The position numbers were made by a program, and so were the translations under genes. Positions 18,090 through 26,206 of a DNA stretch of 64,000 bases are shown one piece after another. Position 1 is the first letter of the stretch; the number at the start of each line of letters is the position of its first letter. Source of the DNA: DATARH01 sp035534855 (GTDB lineage Bacteria > Pseudomonadota > Alphaproteobacteria > ATCC43930 > CGMCC-115725); assembly GCA_035534855.1 (NCBI GenBank), contig DATLRD010000040.1, positions 29,009 to 93,008 on the forward strand, in the 5' to 3' direction. The notes beneath the pieces are model-generated. The model was given only the letters and a program-made list of their open reading frames with translations. It made no database searches and was not told the origin of the DNA.

Positions 18090-18974
18090 TCACCACAGGA
18101 AGAACACGCTCAGTATGTGCGCGGACAGCGCCGCCAGCAGGGCGAACGACAGCGGCACGTGGAAATACAGCCAGATGTCCATCATCGCCTTGTGGCTGAT
18201 GTCGCGACGGATGCGCCCTAGCAGCGTGGTCTTCTCGTCGAGCAGCAGGCGGATCTGCCGCTGGGCGTCCTCCTGATCCGGCGCCACCGCAGCGGCGGCG
18301 GCCTGCGCGTTCAGCCCGGCGATCGCCGCGGCGGTGGTGCAGCCGGGATAGCGGCCGGAAAGCTGGCGCCATACCGAGCCGCCGATCGCGGTGCTCTCGA
18401 CCGCGCGGTTGATCAGTATGGTGGTGGCGTCGTCGAGCGTGACCGCCCGCGTGCGCAATTCGTCGTTGAGGCTGGCGATTCGGCCCAGCATCTGCTGCAT
18501 CGTCATGTTGCCGCGGTTCTCGGTCATCAGTCGCGGATAGCGCGCATAGCACAGCACGCCGAACACGCCGGAGGCGATCACCAGGCACATCAGCACATAG
18601 GCCAGGGTGTGAACGTTCCAGCCGAAATGAAACCCGGTGTGCAACGTCGCGATCAACAGCAGGACCAGGCCGAGATAGACATGCGCCGACAGCCGCGCCG
18701 TGAGCCGGCCGCTGTCTTCGGTATAGCTGCGCTTGCGATACCCGAACCAGGTCAGCCACGCGATCAGCAGCGCGCCGACGGTGCCCAGGGTGTAGCCGGC
18801 CCAGCTTCCGCCGTAGCGGCCGCCATAGGGGCGGTCGATTACATAGATCAGCAGCGACACCGCCCCGGCCAACGCGGCGAGCTTCAGATAGCGGAATCCA
18901 CCGTAGGCGAGGAACGACTCGTGACGAGTCGGTCGCGCCCTGCCGCTGCTGGCGAGCGGGTCGGAGAGGCTCAT
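18090..18974 (-). CDS. Five-helix membrane protein, cytochrome-b-like
   Basis: A 294-residue integral membrane protein. Predicted helices: near residues 25-45, 55-78, 88-112 (HVYLGLVLLLIATLHTGFHF), 114-140, and a last one at the C-terminus (WLYFHVPLSFALLAALSAHI). His residues spaced within helix 3 and helix 5 could ligate two b haems, as in cytochrome b561 or ferric-reductase-like proteins; this pairing is inferred. A soluble loop of about 110 residues lies between helices 4 and 5. The ATG overlaps the stop of the FAD/ferredoxin fusion gene (ATGA), which indicates coupled translation and probably a complex: the ferredoxin domain would donate to this protein, which would move electrons across the inner membrane. 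Confidence 0.75.
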   Translation of the reverse strand: MSLSDPLASSGRARPTRHESFLAYGGFRYLKLAALAGAVSLLIYVIDRPYGGRYGGSWAGYTLGTVGALLIAWLTWFGYRKRSYTEDSGRLTARLSAHVYLGLVLLLIATLHTGFHFGWNVHTLAYVLMCLVIASGVFGVLCYARYPRLMTENRGNMTMQQMLGRIASLNDELRTRAVTLDDATTILINRAVESTAIGGSVWRQLSGRYPGCTTAAAIAGLNAQAAAAAVAPDQEDAQRQIRLLLDEKTTLLGRIRRDISHKAMMDIWLYFHVPLSFALLAALSAHILSVFFLW

Positions 18975-21364
18975 TCGCGTGCCTGCCGCATGACATCGAT
19001 GAAGCCGGCCGGCTCGACACGGATCGCCGCGCCGGTCGGGCAGGCCCGCACGCAGGCCGGGCCGCCGGCGATGCCCTTGCACATGTCGCACTTGACGGCG
19101 TGCTTGCTGCCGGTCCGCGCCGCCATGCCGGCTTCGGATTTGTCCTCGCCCGGCCCGTTGCCGCTGCCGAACAGCAGCCAGTTCCACAGGCTCGGCTTCT
19201 TGGGCGGGATCGCGGCGAGCTGAATCACGCCGTACGGGCAGTTGCGCTCGCAATTGCCGCAGCCGATGCACTGGCCGAAATCGATGAACACTTCGCCGTT
19301 CGGGTTGCGGTGGATCGCGTCGGGCGGGCAATCCGTCATGCAGTGCGGGTCTTCGCAATGCCGGCACGAGGTCGGCACGTGCAGCATGCCGAAGGTCGGC
19401 CCGGCCTCGCGGTTGAGCCGGCTGATGCCCTGATGCGTCTCGGCGCAGGCCTTCTCGCAGTTGTCGCAGCGCACGCACAGCGATTCGTCGATCAGCAGCA
19501 CGTCGGTCGCTTCGCCGAGCCCCTGCCGCATCAGGAATTCGATGACATCGCCGCTGGCGGCGTTGGCCCGGCTCTGTTTGAGCTCGGCCATGCGCTTTTC
19601 GAGCTTGGTCTCCAGATGGCGGCGCAATTCGGGGTCGCGATCGAGCAGGGCGCGGAAATGGGCGCTGTCGATCTGAATCGCCTCGGTCGGGACTGCGGCC
19701 TTGACCGTGGCGTTGCGCGGCTGATGCATGATCAGCGCCATCTCGCCGACGTAGTTTCCGGCCGGGATGTAGTTGAGCACGATGTCCTTGCCGCCGACCC
19801 TGACCGACGCGGTCACCGAACCCTTGCGGATCAGATACACCGAATCGTCGTCTGTCGCGCCTTCCTCGATCAAGGTGTCGCCGCGCTTGAACTCGACAAC
19901 CTTGGCGGTCGCGGCGATGTCGGCGAAGACCGCATCCTCGACATGCGGCGCCAGAAAGGTCTTGATCTGCCGCACCACCGCGGGGCCGTCGATACCCTGC
20001 TTGATCGCCTGGTTCGAGCGCACCAGCTTGACCATCGTGTTGCGGTCGACCTCGAGCAGGAACGACGGCTTGGTGGCGACGACCGTCGCGGTGCGGCGGC
20101 GGCCCGAGATCAGCGCCATCTCGCCGAAGAACTGGCCCTGCCCGAGGGTGACCAACGCGCCGCCCTCGACTTCGATGCCGACCTCGCCCTCGATGACCAG
20201 ATAGAGCGAGTTGGCAAATTCGTCGCGGCGGAACACCACATCCCTTTCGTTGGGCTTGTGCAACTCCGAGTGGATCAGCAACTCGCGGATCTGCAGGGGC
20301 GTCAACGTCGCGAACAGCGGCAATTTTTCGCGGATCGCCGTGACCACTTCGGTCACGGTCATCCTCAACCCGGCCTGGTCGATCTTGCCCTGCAGCAGGG
20401 GTTCGTCGGCCGGCGGAATGTTGTTGCCGAGGATGTACTCGACGACCTCATACCCCTGGTTCAGGCAATGCTTGATCAGCGGGTATCCGGCCAGCGCGCC
20501 AATGATGTAGAGCCCGGCAACCTGAAGCGATTCATAAGTGTCCGACACGACCGGGAACGCGCTGGCGTCGGCGCTGGAAAATTGGACACCGCAGCCTTCG
20601 ACAAAGCGCCGCGGCGGCTGGGCACCGATGCGGGCGATCAGCAGGTCGCACGGCACCCTGACGTTGCCCTCGGTGGTTTCGAGCACCAGCGCCCCGGGCT
20701 CGATTGCCGCGGTCTTCGAATTCGTGAAGTGCTGGACATCGCCGCGTTTGATCGCCGCCTCGACCAGCGCGACGTTGCCTGCCTTGGCGCGCGGAAAATC
20801 GGGCCCGGTGTTGATGATCGAGACGTTGTTGTTGACCGCCAGGGCCAGCGCGTTTTCCAGTCCGGCATCGCCGACCCCGACGACGACGATCTCCTTGCCG
20901 GAAAACTCGTCCGGGTCGTCGAGCTGATACCGCACAAACGGCAGGTCGGCGCCGGGGAGGCGCAGGTGGTTCAGGTTGCCCTGCACGCCGATCGCCAGAA
21001 CGACGTACTCGGCGGTGACGGTCTCGCCGTTGCCCAGGGTGAGCGTGAATTCGCCGCGGGTGCCCTTGATTGCGCTGACCTCGATCCCGGTGCGGACATT
21101 GATCGAGGTTCCCTCGGCCGCCGCATTCCAGCTGTCGATCAACTCCTCGCGCGATTCCTCGGTGAATTCGAGATCGCTGCGCAACGGCAGAATCTCGGGG
21201 GTCGCCATCACGTGCTTGCGCTTCTGGTACTTGAAGATCGTGTCGTTGAGGTGGGGGCTGCGCTCGAACAGCACATGGGGCACGCCGTTCTTCGCGGCGT
21301 GCACGGCGGCGCTCAGCCCGGCAGGGCCTGATCCGACGATGGCGATCTTGAAATCCGTGGCCAA
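18971..21364 (-). CDS. FAD reductase / two cNMP-binding domains / four-cluster ferredoxin fusion
   Basis: A 797-residue cytoplasmic protein. Residues 1-320 form a two-dinucleotide-domain flavoprotein of the thioredoxin-reductase/YpdA type: VGSGPAGLSAA near 10 for FAD and VVGVGDAGLENA near 161 for NAD(P); no redox CxxC pair is present. Residues about 345-460 and 470-590 are cyclic-nucleotide-binding domains, each with a phosphate-binding cassette (FGEMALISGRRRTATV; VGEMALIMHQPRNATV). Residues about 620-790 form a NrfC/DmsB-like ferredoxin with cysteine groups at 630/633/636/640, 667/670/675/679, 699/702/705/709 and 759/762/771/775, enough for four 4Fe-4S clusters. The start is taken as TTG at 21362-21364, after GGGGA; longer frames are unlike the family. 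No helix-turn-helix is present, so cyclic nucleotides probably act on the enzyme itself. First gene of the operon. Confidence 0.85.
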   Translation of the reverse strand: MATDFKIAIVGSGPAGLSAAVHAAKNGVPHVLFERSPHLNDTIFKYQKRKHVMATPEILPLRSDLEFTEESREELIDSWNAAAEGTSINVRTGIEVSAIKGTRGEFTLTLGNGETVTAEYVVLAIGVQGNLNHLRLPGADLPFVRYQLDDPDEFSGKEIVVVGVGDAGLENALALAVNNNVSIINTGPDFPRAKAGNVALVEAAIKRGDVQHFTNSKTAAIEPGALVLETTEGNVRVPCDLLIARIGAQPPRRFVEGCGVQFSSADASAFPVVSDTYESLQVAGLYIIGALAGYPLIKHCLNQGYEVVEYILGNNIPPADEPLLQGKIDQAGLRMTVTEVVTAIREKLPLFATLTPLQIRELLIHSELHKPNERDVVFRRDEFANSLYLVIEGEVGIEVEGGALVTLGQGQFFGEMALISGRRRTATVVATKPSFLLEVDRNTMVKLVRSNQAIKQGIDGPAVVRQIKTFLAPHVEDAVFADIAATAKVVEFKRGDTLIEEGATDDDSVYLIRKGSVTASVRVGGKDIVLNYIPAGNYVGEMALIMHQPRNATVKAAVPTEAIQIDSAHFRALLDRDPELRRHLETKLEKRMAELKQSRANAASGDVIEFLMRQGLGEATDVLLIDESLCVRCDNCEKACAETHQGISRLNREAGPTFGMLHVPTSCRHCEDPHCMTDCPPDAIHRNPNGEVFIDFGQCIGCGNCERNCPYGVIQLAAIPPKKPSLWNWLLFGSGNGPGEDKSEAGMAARTGSKHAVKCDMCKGIAGGPACVRACPTGAAIRVEPAGFIDVMRQARE

Positions 21365-21703
21365 GCGGGTCCCCGATCCAGTCCAGGAAGCCAGTGTCGC
21401 TGTGTCACGACCGCGAGTCGATGCGTACCGCTGCGCGCGACAGCCAGCTCCGAGATCACCGAATCTATCAATTGGCTTACACGATCGGTAGGGCCATTCG
21501 CCAAGAATCCGGGTAAACATGGCCGAGACCATGCCTCTTTCCCGCGGCCGTCCGTCCAGGGCGGCCCGCGCGCGCCGCCCCGCGGCCGCCCCGTTGCCGT
21601 AAACCGCGCGAATCGGGTTGTTTGCACCGATCATCAAGCGGGTCGCCTTCCGTGCTGATTGTGTGCGATCATGGGTTGTCAAACCGGTGGTAAGGGGGAG
21701 CCG
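21365..21703. promoter_or_regulatory. Divergent intergenic region before the cytochrome operon
   Basis: This 339-bp region separates the cytochrome operon (minus) from a small lipoprotein gene (plus) and must hold both promoters. I saw no clear CRP/FNR-type palindrome, terminator or conserved sigma-54 box. Short frames here look non-coding. Confidence 0.4.
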
Positions 21704-22075
21704 ATGCGCCTCTTTCAGACTGGCGCCGTGGCGTTGGGGCTGTCGCTTACCCTGGCGGCCTGCGCCGGCAACATGGTCGACCCCAACGACGCGGCAAATC
21801 GGGCCGCGGCCGGCGCCGTGTGGGGCGCCGCGCTCGGCACCGCCGTCGGTGCGACCTTCGCGATCAACCCCGGGATCGGCGCGCCGATGGGGGCGATCAC
21901 CGGCGCCGCGCTCGGCGCCGCCTCGGGGGTGCTGACCGCGCAGCCGGCGGTCACCTACGCCCCGATCCCGATCCCGACGGTCGCCGTGATGCCCGGCTTC
22001 TACGACAGCTGGGCCCCGGGGTCGCATCCGCCGCCGGCCGGATCCAGCGCCCCGCCGCCGGCCTGGGCGGGCTAA
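21704..22075 (+). CDS. Glycine-zipper outer-membrane lipoprotein
   Basis: A 123-residue protein. ATG 21704 follows GGGGGAG at a normal distance. The signal peptide ends in the lipobox LAAC (LGLSLTLAACAG), so it is a lipoprotein. The middle is a glycine-zipper pattern (AAAGAVWGAALGTAVGA, GAPMGAITGAALGAASG) of alternating small residues that can pack membrane helices, as in SlyB/OsmB-like proteins. The tail is Pro-rich. Such proteins are usually envelope-stress or structural components; nothing more specific can be said. It lies divergent from the cytochrome operon and 98 bp before lgt, whose product would lipidate it. Confidence 0.7.
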   Translation: MRLFQTGAVALGLSLTLAACAGNMVDPNDAANRAAAGAVWGAALGTAVGATFAINPGIGAPMGAITGAALGAASGVLTAQPAVTYAPIPIPTVAVMPGFYDSWAPGSHPPPAGSSAPPPAWAG

Positions 22076-22173
22076 GCCCTGCTGCGACGATCGCGCCCGG
22101 GGCGGTTGCTTGGCCCCGGTGCGGGCGACGCCTATAACCGGCGCGCGGGCAATTTCCCGCCGCTGATTCATGC

Positions 22174-23142
22174 GTGACGCCGATGCCGCTCTATCTGATC
22201 CCGTTTCCGGCGATAAACCCGGTCGCGCTGGCGCTCGGGCCGTTTGAGGTTCGCTGGTACGCGCTGGCCTACATCGTCGGGCTGCTGATCGGCTGGCGCT
22301 ATTGCCTGCGCCTCGCCGACCGCCCGCCGCGGCTGGTGGCGCGCAACGACATCGACGATTTCCTGGTATGGGCCACGCTCGGCGTCGTGCTCGGCGGGCG
22401 CATCGGCTACGTGCTGTTCTATAACCTGCCGTATTACGCCGACCATCCGATCGAGGCGCTCTATCTGTGGCATGGCGGGATGTCGTTTCACGGCGGGGCG
22501 CTCGGCGTGACCGTCGCGATCTGGCTGTTCTCCCGCCGGCGCAGCCTGCGCATTTTTGCGCTGTCCGACATCATCATCGAGGCGGTGCCGATCGGGCTGT
22601 TCTTTGGCCGCATTGCCAATTTCATCAACGGTGAGCTTTACGGCCGGCCGGCCGACGTGCCGTGGGCGATGAAATTTCCGTTGGAGCTGCTCGCCTATCC
22701 GCAAAAGGCCGGTGCGGCGCTCGCGGCGGTCACCAAGATTGACCCGCGGCTCAATACGGTCGAGGCGATCATCGCCGCCTATGGCGGCGACCCGAAGATC
22801 AGGGCGATCGTCGACCGGTTTCTGACCCCGCGCCATCCGAGCCAGATCTATGAGGCGCTGTGCGAGGGCGCGCTGCTCTTCCTGCTGCTGTTCTTCGCCG
22901 AGCGTGCGGGCTGGCGGCGGCGCCCGGGCATGCTCAGCGGGCTGTTTCTGTGCGGCTATGCCGTGGCGCGCATGTCGGGTGAGCTGTTCCGCCAGCCCGA
23001 CGAGCAGCTCGGCTACCTGTTTCATATCGGGCAGTTCGGCGTCACGATGGGCCAGCTTTTGTCGATCCCGGTTTTGATCGCCGGCATCGTGATCATCTAT
23101 TGGGTGCGGCAGGCGCCTGAACCCGTCGGCGCGGGCGGGTGA
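22174..23142 (+). CDS. lgt: Prolipoprotein diacylglyceryl transferase
   Basis: Transfers diacylglycerol from phosphatidylglycerol to the lipobox cysteine of prolipoproteins; an inner-membrane enzyme. Seen: GPFEVRWYALAYIVG at the start, GGRIGYVLFYN, HGGMSFHGGALGV, FFGRIANFINGELYGR and RHPSQIYEAL, all hallmark Lgt motifs, with about seven hydrophobic helices. Length is 322 residues, longer than usual; the excess is mainly a segment of about 35 residues between MKFPLELLAY and TPRHPSQIYEA. Start is GTG 22174 or ATG 22183; the latter would begin MPLYLIPFP. The stop overlaps the next gene (GTGA), the usual lgt/MidA-family order in Alphaproteobacteria. Confidence 0.95.
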   Translation: MTPMPLYLIPFPAINPVALALGPFEVRWYALAYIVGLLIGWRYCLRLADRPPRLVARNDIDDFLVWATLGVVLGGRIGYVLFYNLPYYADHPIEALYLWHGGMSFHGGALGVTVAIWLFSRRRSLRIFALSDIIIEAVPIGLFFGRIANFINGELYGRPADVPWAMKFPLELLAYPQKAGAALAAVTKIDPRLNTVEAIIAAYGGDPKIRAIVDRFLTPRHPSQIYEALCEGALLFLLLFFAERAGWRRRPGMLSGLFLCGYAVARMSGELFRQPDEQLGYLFHIGQFGVTMGQLLSIPVLIAGIVIIYWVRQAPEPVGAGG

Positions 23143-24272
23143 GCGCGGACGACGATCTCGCCCGGCGGATCGCCCGCCGCATCGCGGCCGAGGGGCCGCT
23201 GTCAGTTGCGGCCTATATGGCGATGGCGCTGCACGATCCGCACGCCGGATATTACCGCCGCCGGGCGCCGATCGGCCGCAGCGGCGATTTCATCACCGCG
23301 CCCGAGATCAGCCAGATCTTCGGCGAGTTGATCGGCCTGTGGTGCGCCGATCTGTGGCTGCGCATGGGGCAGCCCGACCCGGTGCTGGTGGTCGAGCTGG
23401 GGCCGGGGCGCGGGCAGCTGCTCGACGATTTTCTGCGGGCCGCGGCGACGGTGCCGCAATTCCGCCGCGCGATCCGGCTGTTTCTTGTCGAGGCGAGCCC
23501 GGTGCTGCGGGCCGCCCAGGCGGTGCGGCTCGCCGCCGCCGCGCCCGAATTCGCCGACGATTTTGGCGCGGTCCCCGAAGGCCCGGGCTTCGTCATCGCC
23601 AACGAGTTCTTCGATGCGCTGCCGGTGCGGCAATTGGTCCGCGGCCGAGCCGACTGGGCCGAGCGGCTGGTCGCGGTTCACGACGGGCGGCTGGTGTTCG
23701 TCGACGGCGGCGAGACCCCGCTCGCCAGCGCCCTGGTGCCGGCGGAACTGCGCGATTCGCCGCCCGGGACGGTCGTCGAGGTGTGCCCCGCGGGCGCCGC
23801 GTTTGCCGCGGCGATTGCCGCGCGCTTTGCGAGGCACCCGGGCGCGGCGCTGGTGATCGATTACGGGCGCGACCGGCCGGCGCCGGGTACGACCCTCGCG
23901 GCGGTGCGCCAACACCGCGCGGCCGACGTGCTGGCGGCGCCCGGCACCGCCGATCTCAGTGCGCATGTCGATTTCGCCGCCCTTGCCGAGGCGGCGGCGG
24001 CCGGTGGCGCCGCGGTTTACGGCCCGGTCGGGCAGGGGCGGTTTCTCGCCGGGCTCGGCGCGGCGGCCCGCCTCGCGGCGCTGTGCGCCGCGTCTCCGGA
24101 CCGCCGGTCAGGCCTCGATGCCGGGCTCGCGCGCTTGATCGATCCGGCCGAGATGGGCACCTTGTTCAAGGTGCTGGCGCTGGCGTCGCCGGGGCTGCCG
24201 GCGCCCGTCGGGTTCGAGCACGAAGGGGATGAGGCGGCTGATGATCACGCTGAACGTGCTCGCGGGCGATGA
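23139..24272 (+). CDS. MidA/NDUFAF7-family class I SAM methyltransferase
   Basis: A 377-residue protein of the Methyltransf_28 family, whose mitochondrial member NDUFAF7 methylates an arginine of complex I. Seen: GPLSVAAYMAMALHDPHAGYY and GDFITAPEISQIFGELIG near the N-terminus, VVELGPGRGQLLDDFLR (SAM-binding glycine motif) and FVIANEFFDALPVRQL, all conserved in the family. The bacterial substrate is not established. GTG 23139 overlaps the lgt stop by four bases, and the end overlaps the start of pgeF by about 40 bases, so the three form one transcription unit. Confidence 0.9.
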   Translation: MSADDDLARRIARRIAAEGPLSVAAYMAMALHDPHAGYYRRRAPIGRSGDFITAPEISQIFGELIGLWCADLWLRMGQPDPVLVVELGPGRGQLLDDFLRAAATVPQFRRAIRLFLVEASPVLRAAQAVRLAAAAPEFADDFGAVPEGPGFVIANEFFDALPVRQLVRGRADWAERLVAVHDGRLVFVDGGETPLASALVPAELRDSPPGTVVEVCPAGAAFAAAIAARFARHPGAALVIDYGRDRPAPGTTLAAVRQHRAADVLAAPGTADLSAHVDFAALAEAAAAGGAAVYGPVGQGRFLAGLGAAARLAALCAASPDRRSGLDAGLARLIDPAEMGTLFKVLALASPGLPAPVGFEHEGDEAADDHAERARGR

Positions 24273-25008
24273 GTGTGTCCGCCACGCCTTTTTCACCCGC
24301 GAGGGCGGGGTCAGCGACGGCATCTTTGCCTCGCTGAATTGCGGCTTCGGCTCGGGCGACGATCCGGCAAGGGTCGCGCGCAACCGGGCGATCGCGATGC
24401 GGCGCCTCGACCTTGCGCCGGCGGCGCTGGTGACCTGCCACCAGGTGCACAGTGCCGATATCGTCACCGTCGAAGAGGGGTGGGAGCCCGGCGCCGCGCC
24501 CCGCGCCGACGGCATGGCGACCCGCCGGCCGGGCATTGCGCTCGGCGTGCTGGCCGCCGATTGCGCGCCGGTGCTGTTTGCCGACGCCGAGGCCGGGGTG
24601 GTCGGCGCGGCGCATGGCGGTTGGCGCGGAACGCTGTCCGGCGTCGCCGAGGCGACCGTTGCGGCGATGGAGGCGCTGGGCGCCCGCGCCGAGCGCATTC
24701 GCGTCGCGATCGGCCCATGCATCGCCCAGGCATCCTATGAGGTCGGGCCGGAATTCGCCGAGCGTTTCGCCGCCGCCGATCCCGCCAGCACCGGGTTTTT
24801 CACGTCGGCACCGCGCGCCGGAAAGCTGCTGTTCGACCTGCCGGGCTATATCGAGCAGCGGCTTCGCCGGCGCGGCGTCGCGGCGGTCGAGCAGGCGCGG
24901 TGCGACACGGCCGCCGACCCCGACCGCTTTTTCAGCTACCGTCGCGGCTGCCAGCGCGGCGAGGGCGATTACGGCCGCGGGCTTGCGGCGGTGGTGCTTT
25001 CGGCATAG
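24229..25008 (+). CDS. pgeF: Peptidoglycan editing factor PgeF (YfiH, laccase-domain family)
   Basis: A 259-residue cytoplasmic protein of the DUF152/multicopper-polyphenol-oxidase-like family; in E. coli the homologue removes wrong amino acids from UDP-MurNAc intermediates. Seen: FFTREGGVSDGIFASLNCG, CHQVHSADIV, GIALGVLAADCAPVLFAD and AAHGGWRGTLSGV, which supply the His and Cys metal ligands. ATG 24229 or ATG 24241 could start it; the second has GAGG before it and begins MITLNVLAG. It overlaps the methyltransferase gene. A short hydrophobic frame follows directly. Confidence 0.92.
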   Translation: MRRLMITLNVLAGDECVRHAFFTREGGVSDGIFASLNCGFGSGDDPARVARNRAIAMRRLDLAPAALVTCHQVHSADIVTVEEGWEPGAAPRADGMATRRPGIALGVLAADCAPVLFADAEAGVVGAAHGGWRGTLSGVAEATVAAMEALGARAERIRVAIGPCIAQASYEVGPEFAERFAAADPASTGFFTSAPRAGKLLFDLPGYIEQRLRRRGVAAVEQARCDTAADPDRFFSYRRGCQRGEGDYGRGLAAVVLSA

Positions 25009-25017
25009 TGGGGCGGC

Positions 25018-25086
25018 GTGCCGTATCTGATCATGTTCGCCGGGTTCTGCCTTCTCGGCCTTATCGTGACCTGCCTTTTGCTATGA
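25018..25086 (+). CDS. Possible 22-residue hydrophobic membrane peptide
   Basis: GTG 25018 opens a 22-codon frame of almost entirely hydrophobic residues (PYLIMFAGFCLLGLIVTCLL) that stops at TGA 25084-25086, overlapping the ATG of the next gene (ATGA). The length fits one membrane helix. It starts 10 bases after the pgeF stop, in a 74-bp gap with no other content. The ribosome site is weak (TGGGGCGGC). It may be a real microprotein coupled to the lipoprotein gene, or a chance frame. Confidence 0.3.
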   Translation: MPYLIMFAGFCLLGLIVTCLLL

Positions 25087-26078
25087 CGATGGCGGCGGCG
25101 GCGCGCCGGCTGTGGATCGTGGCCGTGCCGCTCGCCGCGGCGGCATGCCAGCCGCTGCCGCACCCGTTTGCCGACGATCGACCGCCGGCCTCGCTGCTGG
25201 CGGTGCGCGACAGCCGAGGGGTATCGATCGGCCCGATCGGCGGCGAGCCGCGCGCGATCGCGGTCAAGCTGCGCGGCGCGGTGGTCAAGGCTCTGCTGAA
25301 GGAGGACATTCCGGCCAGCGACACGACCGCCAGCGCGACCAGCTATCGGCTTGGCGGTCGCATCGACGAGACGCCGTCAAAGGCCGGCAGGGCGGTGCTG
25401 ACCGTGCATTGGCGGCTCACCGACGCCGCCGGCCATGTCGTCGGCGAGCCCGCGCAGCAAATCGCGGCGCCCCGCACCGAATGGCGGCGGGCGCCCGACG
25501 CGCCGCTCGCCGCGCTCGCCGCAGCCGCCGCAAATTCGCTGGTGCCGCTGCTGTCCGACGCGCAGTCGTCTGTAGGGCCGGTCGCCGCAATCCGCGAGGG
25601 CCCGGCCACGGCAACCGGCAAGGGCCCGGCCACGGCAACCGGCAAGGGCCCGGTCGCGGCGACTGGCAAGGGCCCGGTCGTGCTGGTCGCCAAGGTCGGC
25701 GGTGCGCCGGGCGACGGCGACCGCGCGCTGACCAACGCAATGGCGGCGGTGCTCAGGGACCAGCGGTTTGATGTCGTGACCGGCGGTCACGAAAAGCACG
25801 ACCTGACGATCGAGGGCACGGTGGTCGTGACGTCGGTCGGCCCGGGCAAGCAGCATGTCGCGATCGTCTGGGCGCTGCGCCGCGCCGACGGCACCCAGGT
25901 CGGCACGGTCGGCCAGCAGAACGACGTGCCCAAAGGCTCGCTCGATGCGGCCTGGGGCGATGTCGCCGACAATATCGCGCTGGCGGCGCGCAGCGGCATC
26001 CTCGAACTGGTCACCCGCGCCGAAGCGGCCCGGGCGCCGCAAGGTCCTGGCCGCCCGGCCCACCGTCGTTCCGGATGA
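25083..26078 (+). CDS. Lipoprotein of unknown function with internal 8-residue repeats
   Basis: A 331-residue protein with signal peptide and lipobox (PLAAAAC, Cys 22). ATG 25083 puts the signal at the terminus. Two domains can be seen: residues about 40-165, and about 200-310 (VLVAKVGGAPGDGDRALTNA, later HVAIVWALRRADGTQVG), each recalling periplasmic lipoproteins of the TolB-N/CsgG-like type, but the family is not certain. Between them (residues 172-198) lies the repeat GPATATGK, a flexible linker encoded by a 24-bp minisatellite. No clear function. It follows pgeF in the lgt unit and ends well before prs. Confidence 0.65.
   Translation: MTMAAAARRLWIVAVPLAAAACQPLPHPFADDRPPASLLAVRDSRGVSIGPIGGEPRAIAVKLRGAVVKALLKEDIPASDTTASATSYRLGGRIDETPSKAGRAVLTVHWRLTDAAGHVVGEPAQQIAAPRTEWRRAPDAPLAALAAAAANSLVPLLSDAQSSVGPVAAIREGPATATGKGPATATGKGPVAATGKGPVVLVAKVGGAPGDGDRALTNAMAAVLRDQRFDVVTGGHEKHDLTIEGTVVVTSVGPGKQHVAIVWALRRADGTQVGTVGQQNDVPKGSLDAAWGDVADNIALAARSGILELVTRAEAARAPQGPGRPAHRRSG
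25597..25680. repeat. 24-bp in-frame minisatellite
   Basis: Units at 25597-25620 and 25621-25644 are identical (begin AGGGCCCGGCCACGGCAACC); 25645-25668 differs at a few bases and 25669 onward is partial. It encodes the GPATATGK linker of the lipoprotein. Identical adjacent copies suggest recent slippage. Confidence 0.9.
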
Positions 26079-26206
26079 CGGACTTTGATTGCCGGTGCGC
26101 GCCGGCGTCGTCCGTTCGATTGCCTCGATCGTACAGGTTTGTTACAACCCATCGCGCGTGAAGCCACGGGGCCCGGCCCGCTGGCGCCGCTGGCTGTCAC
26201 CGCCCG

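Noticed and set aside
21365..21703. CRP/FNR-type binding site before the cytochrome operon
   Set aside because: TGTG-like words occur but no half-sites with correct spacing and symmetry were found.
21365..22171. N-terminal extension of the FAD/ferredoxin fusion up to a start at 22171
   Set aside because: The extra 269 residues are Arg/Gly-rich, overlap the lipoprotein gene on the other strand and precede the normal flavoprotein start.
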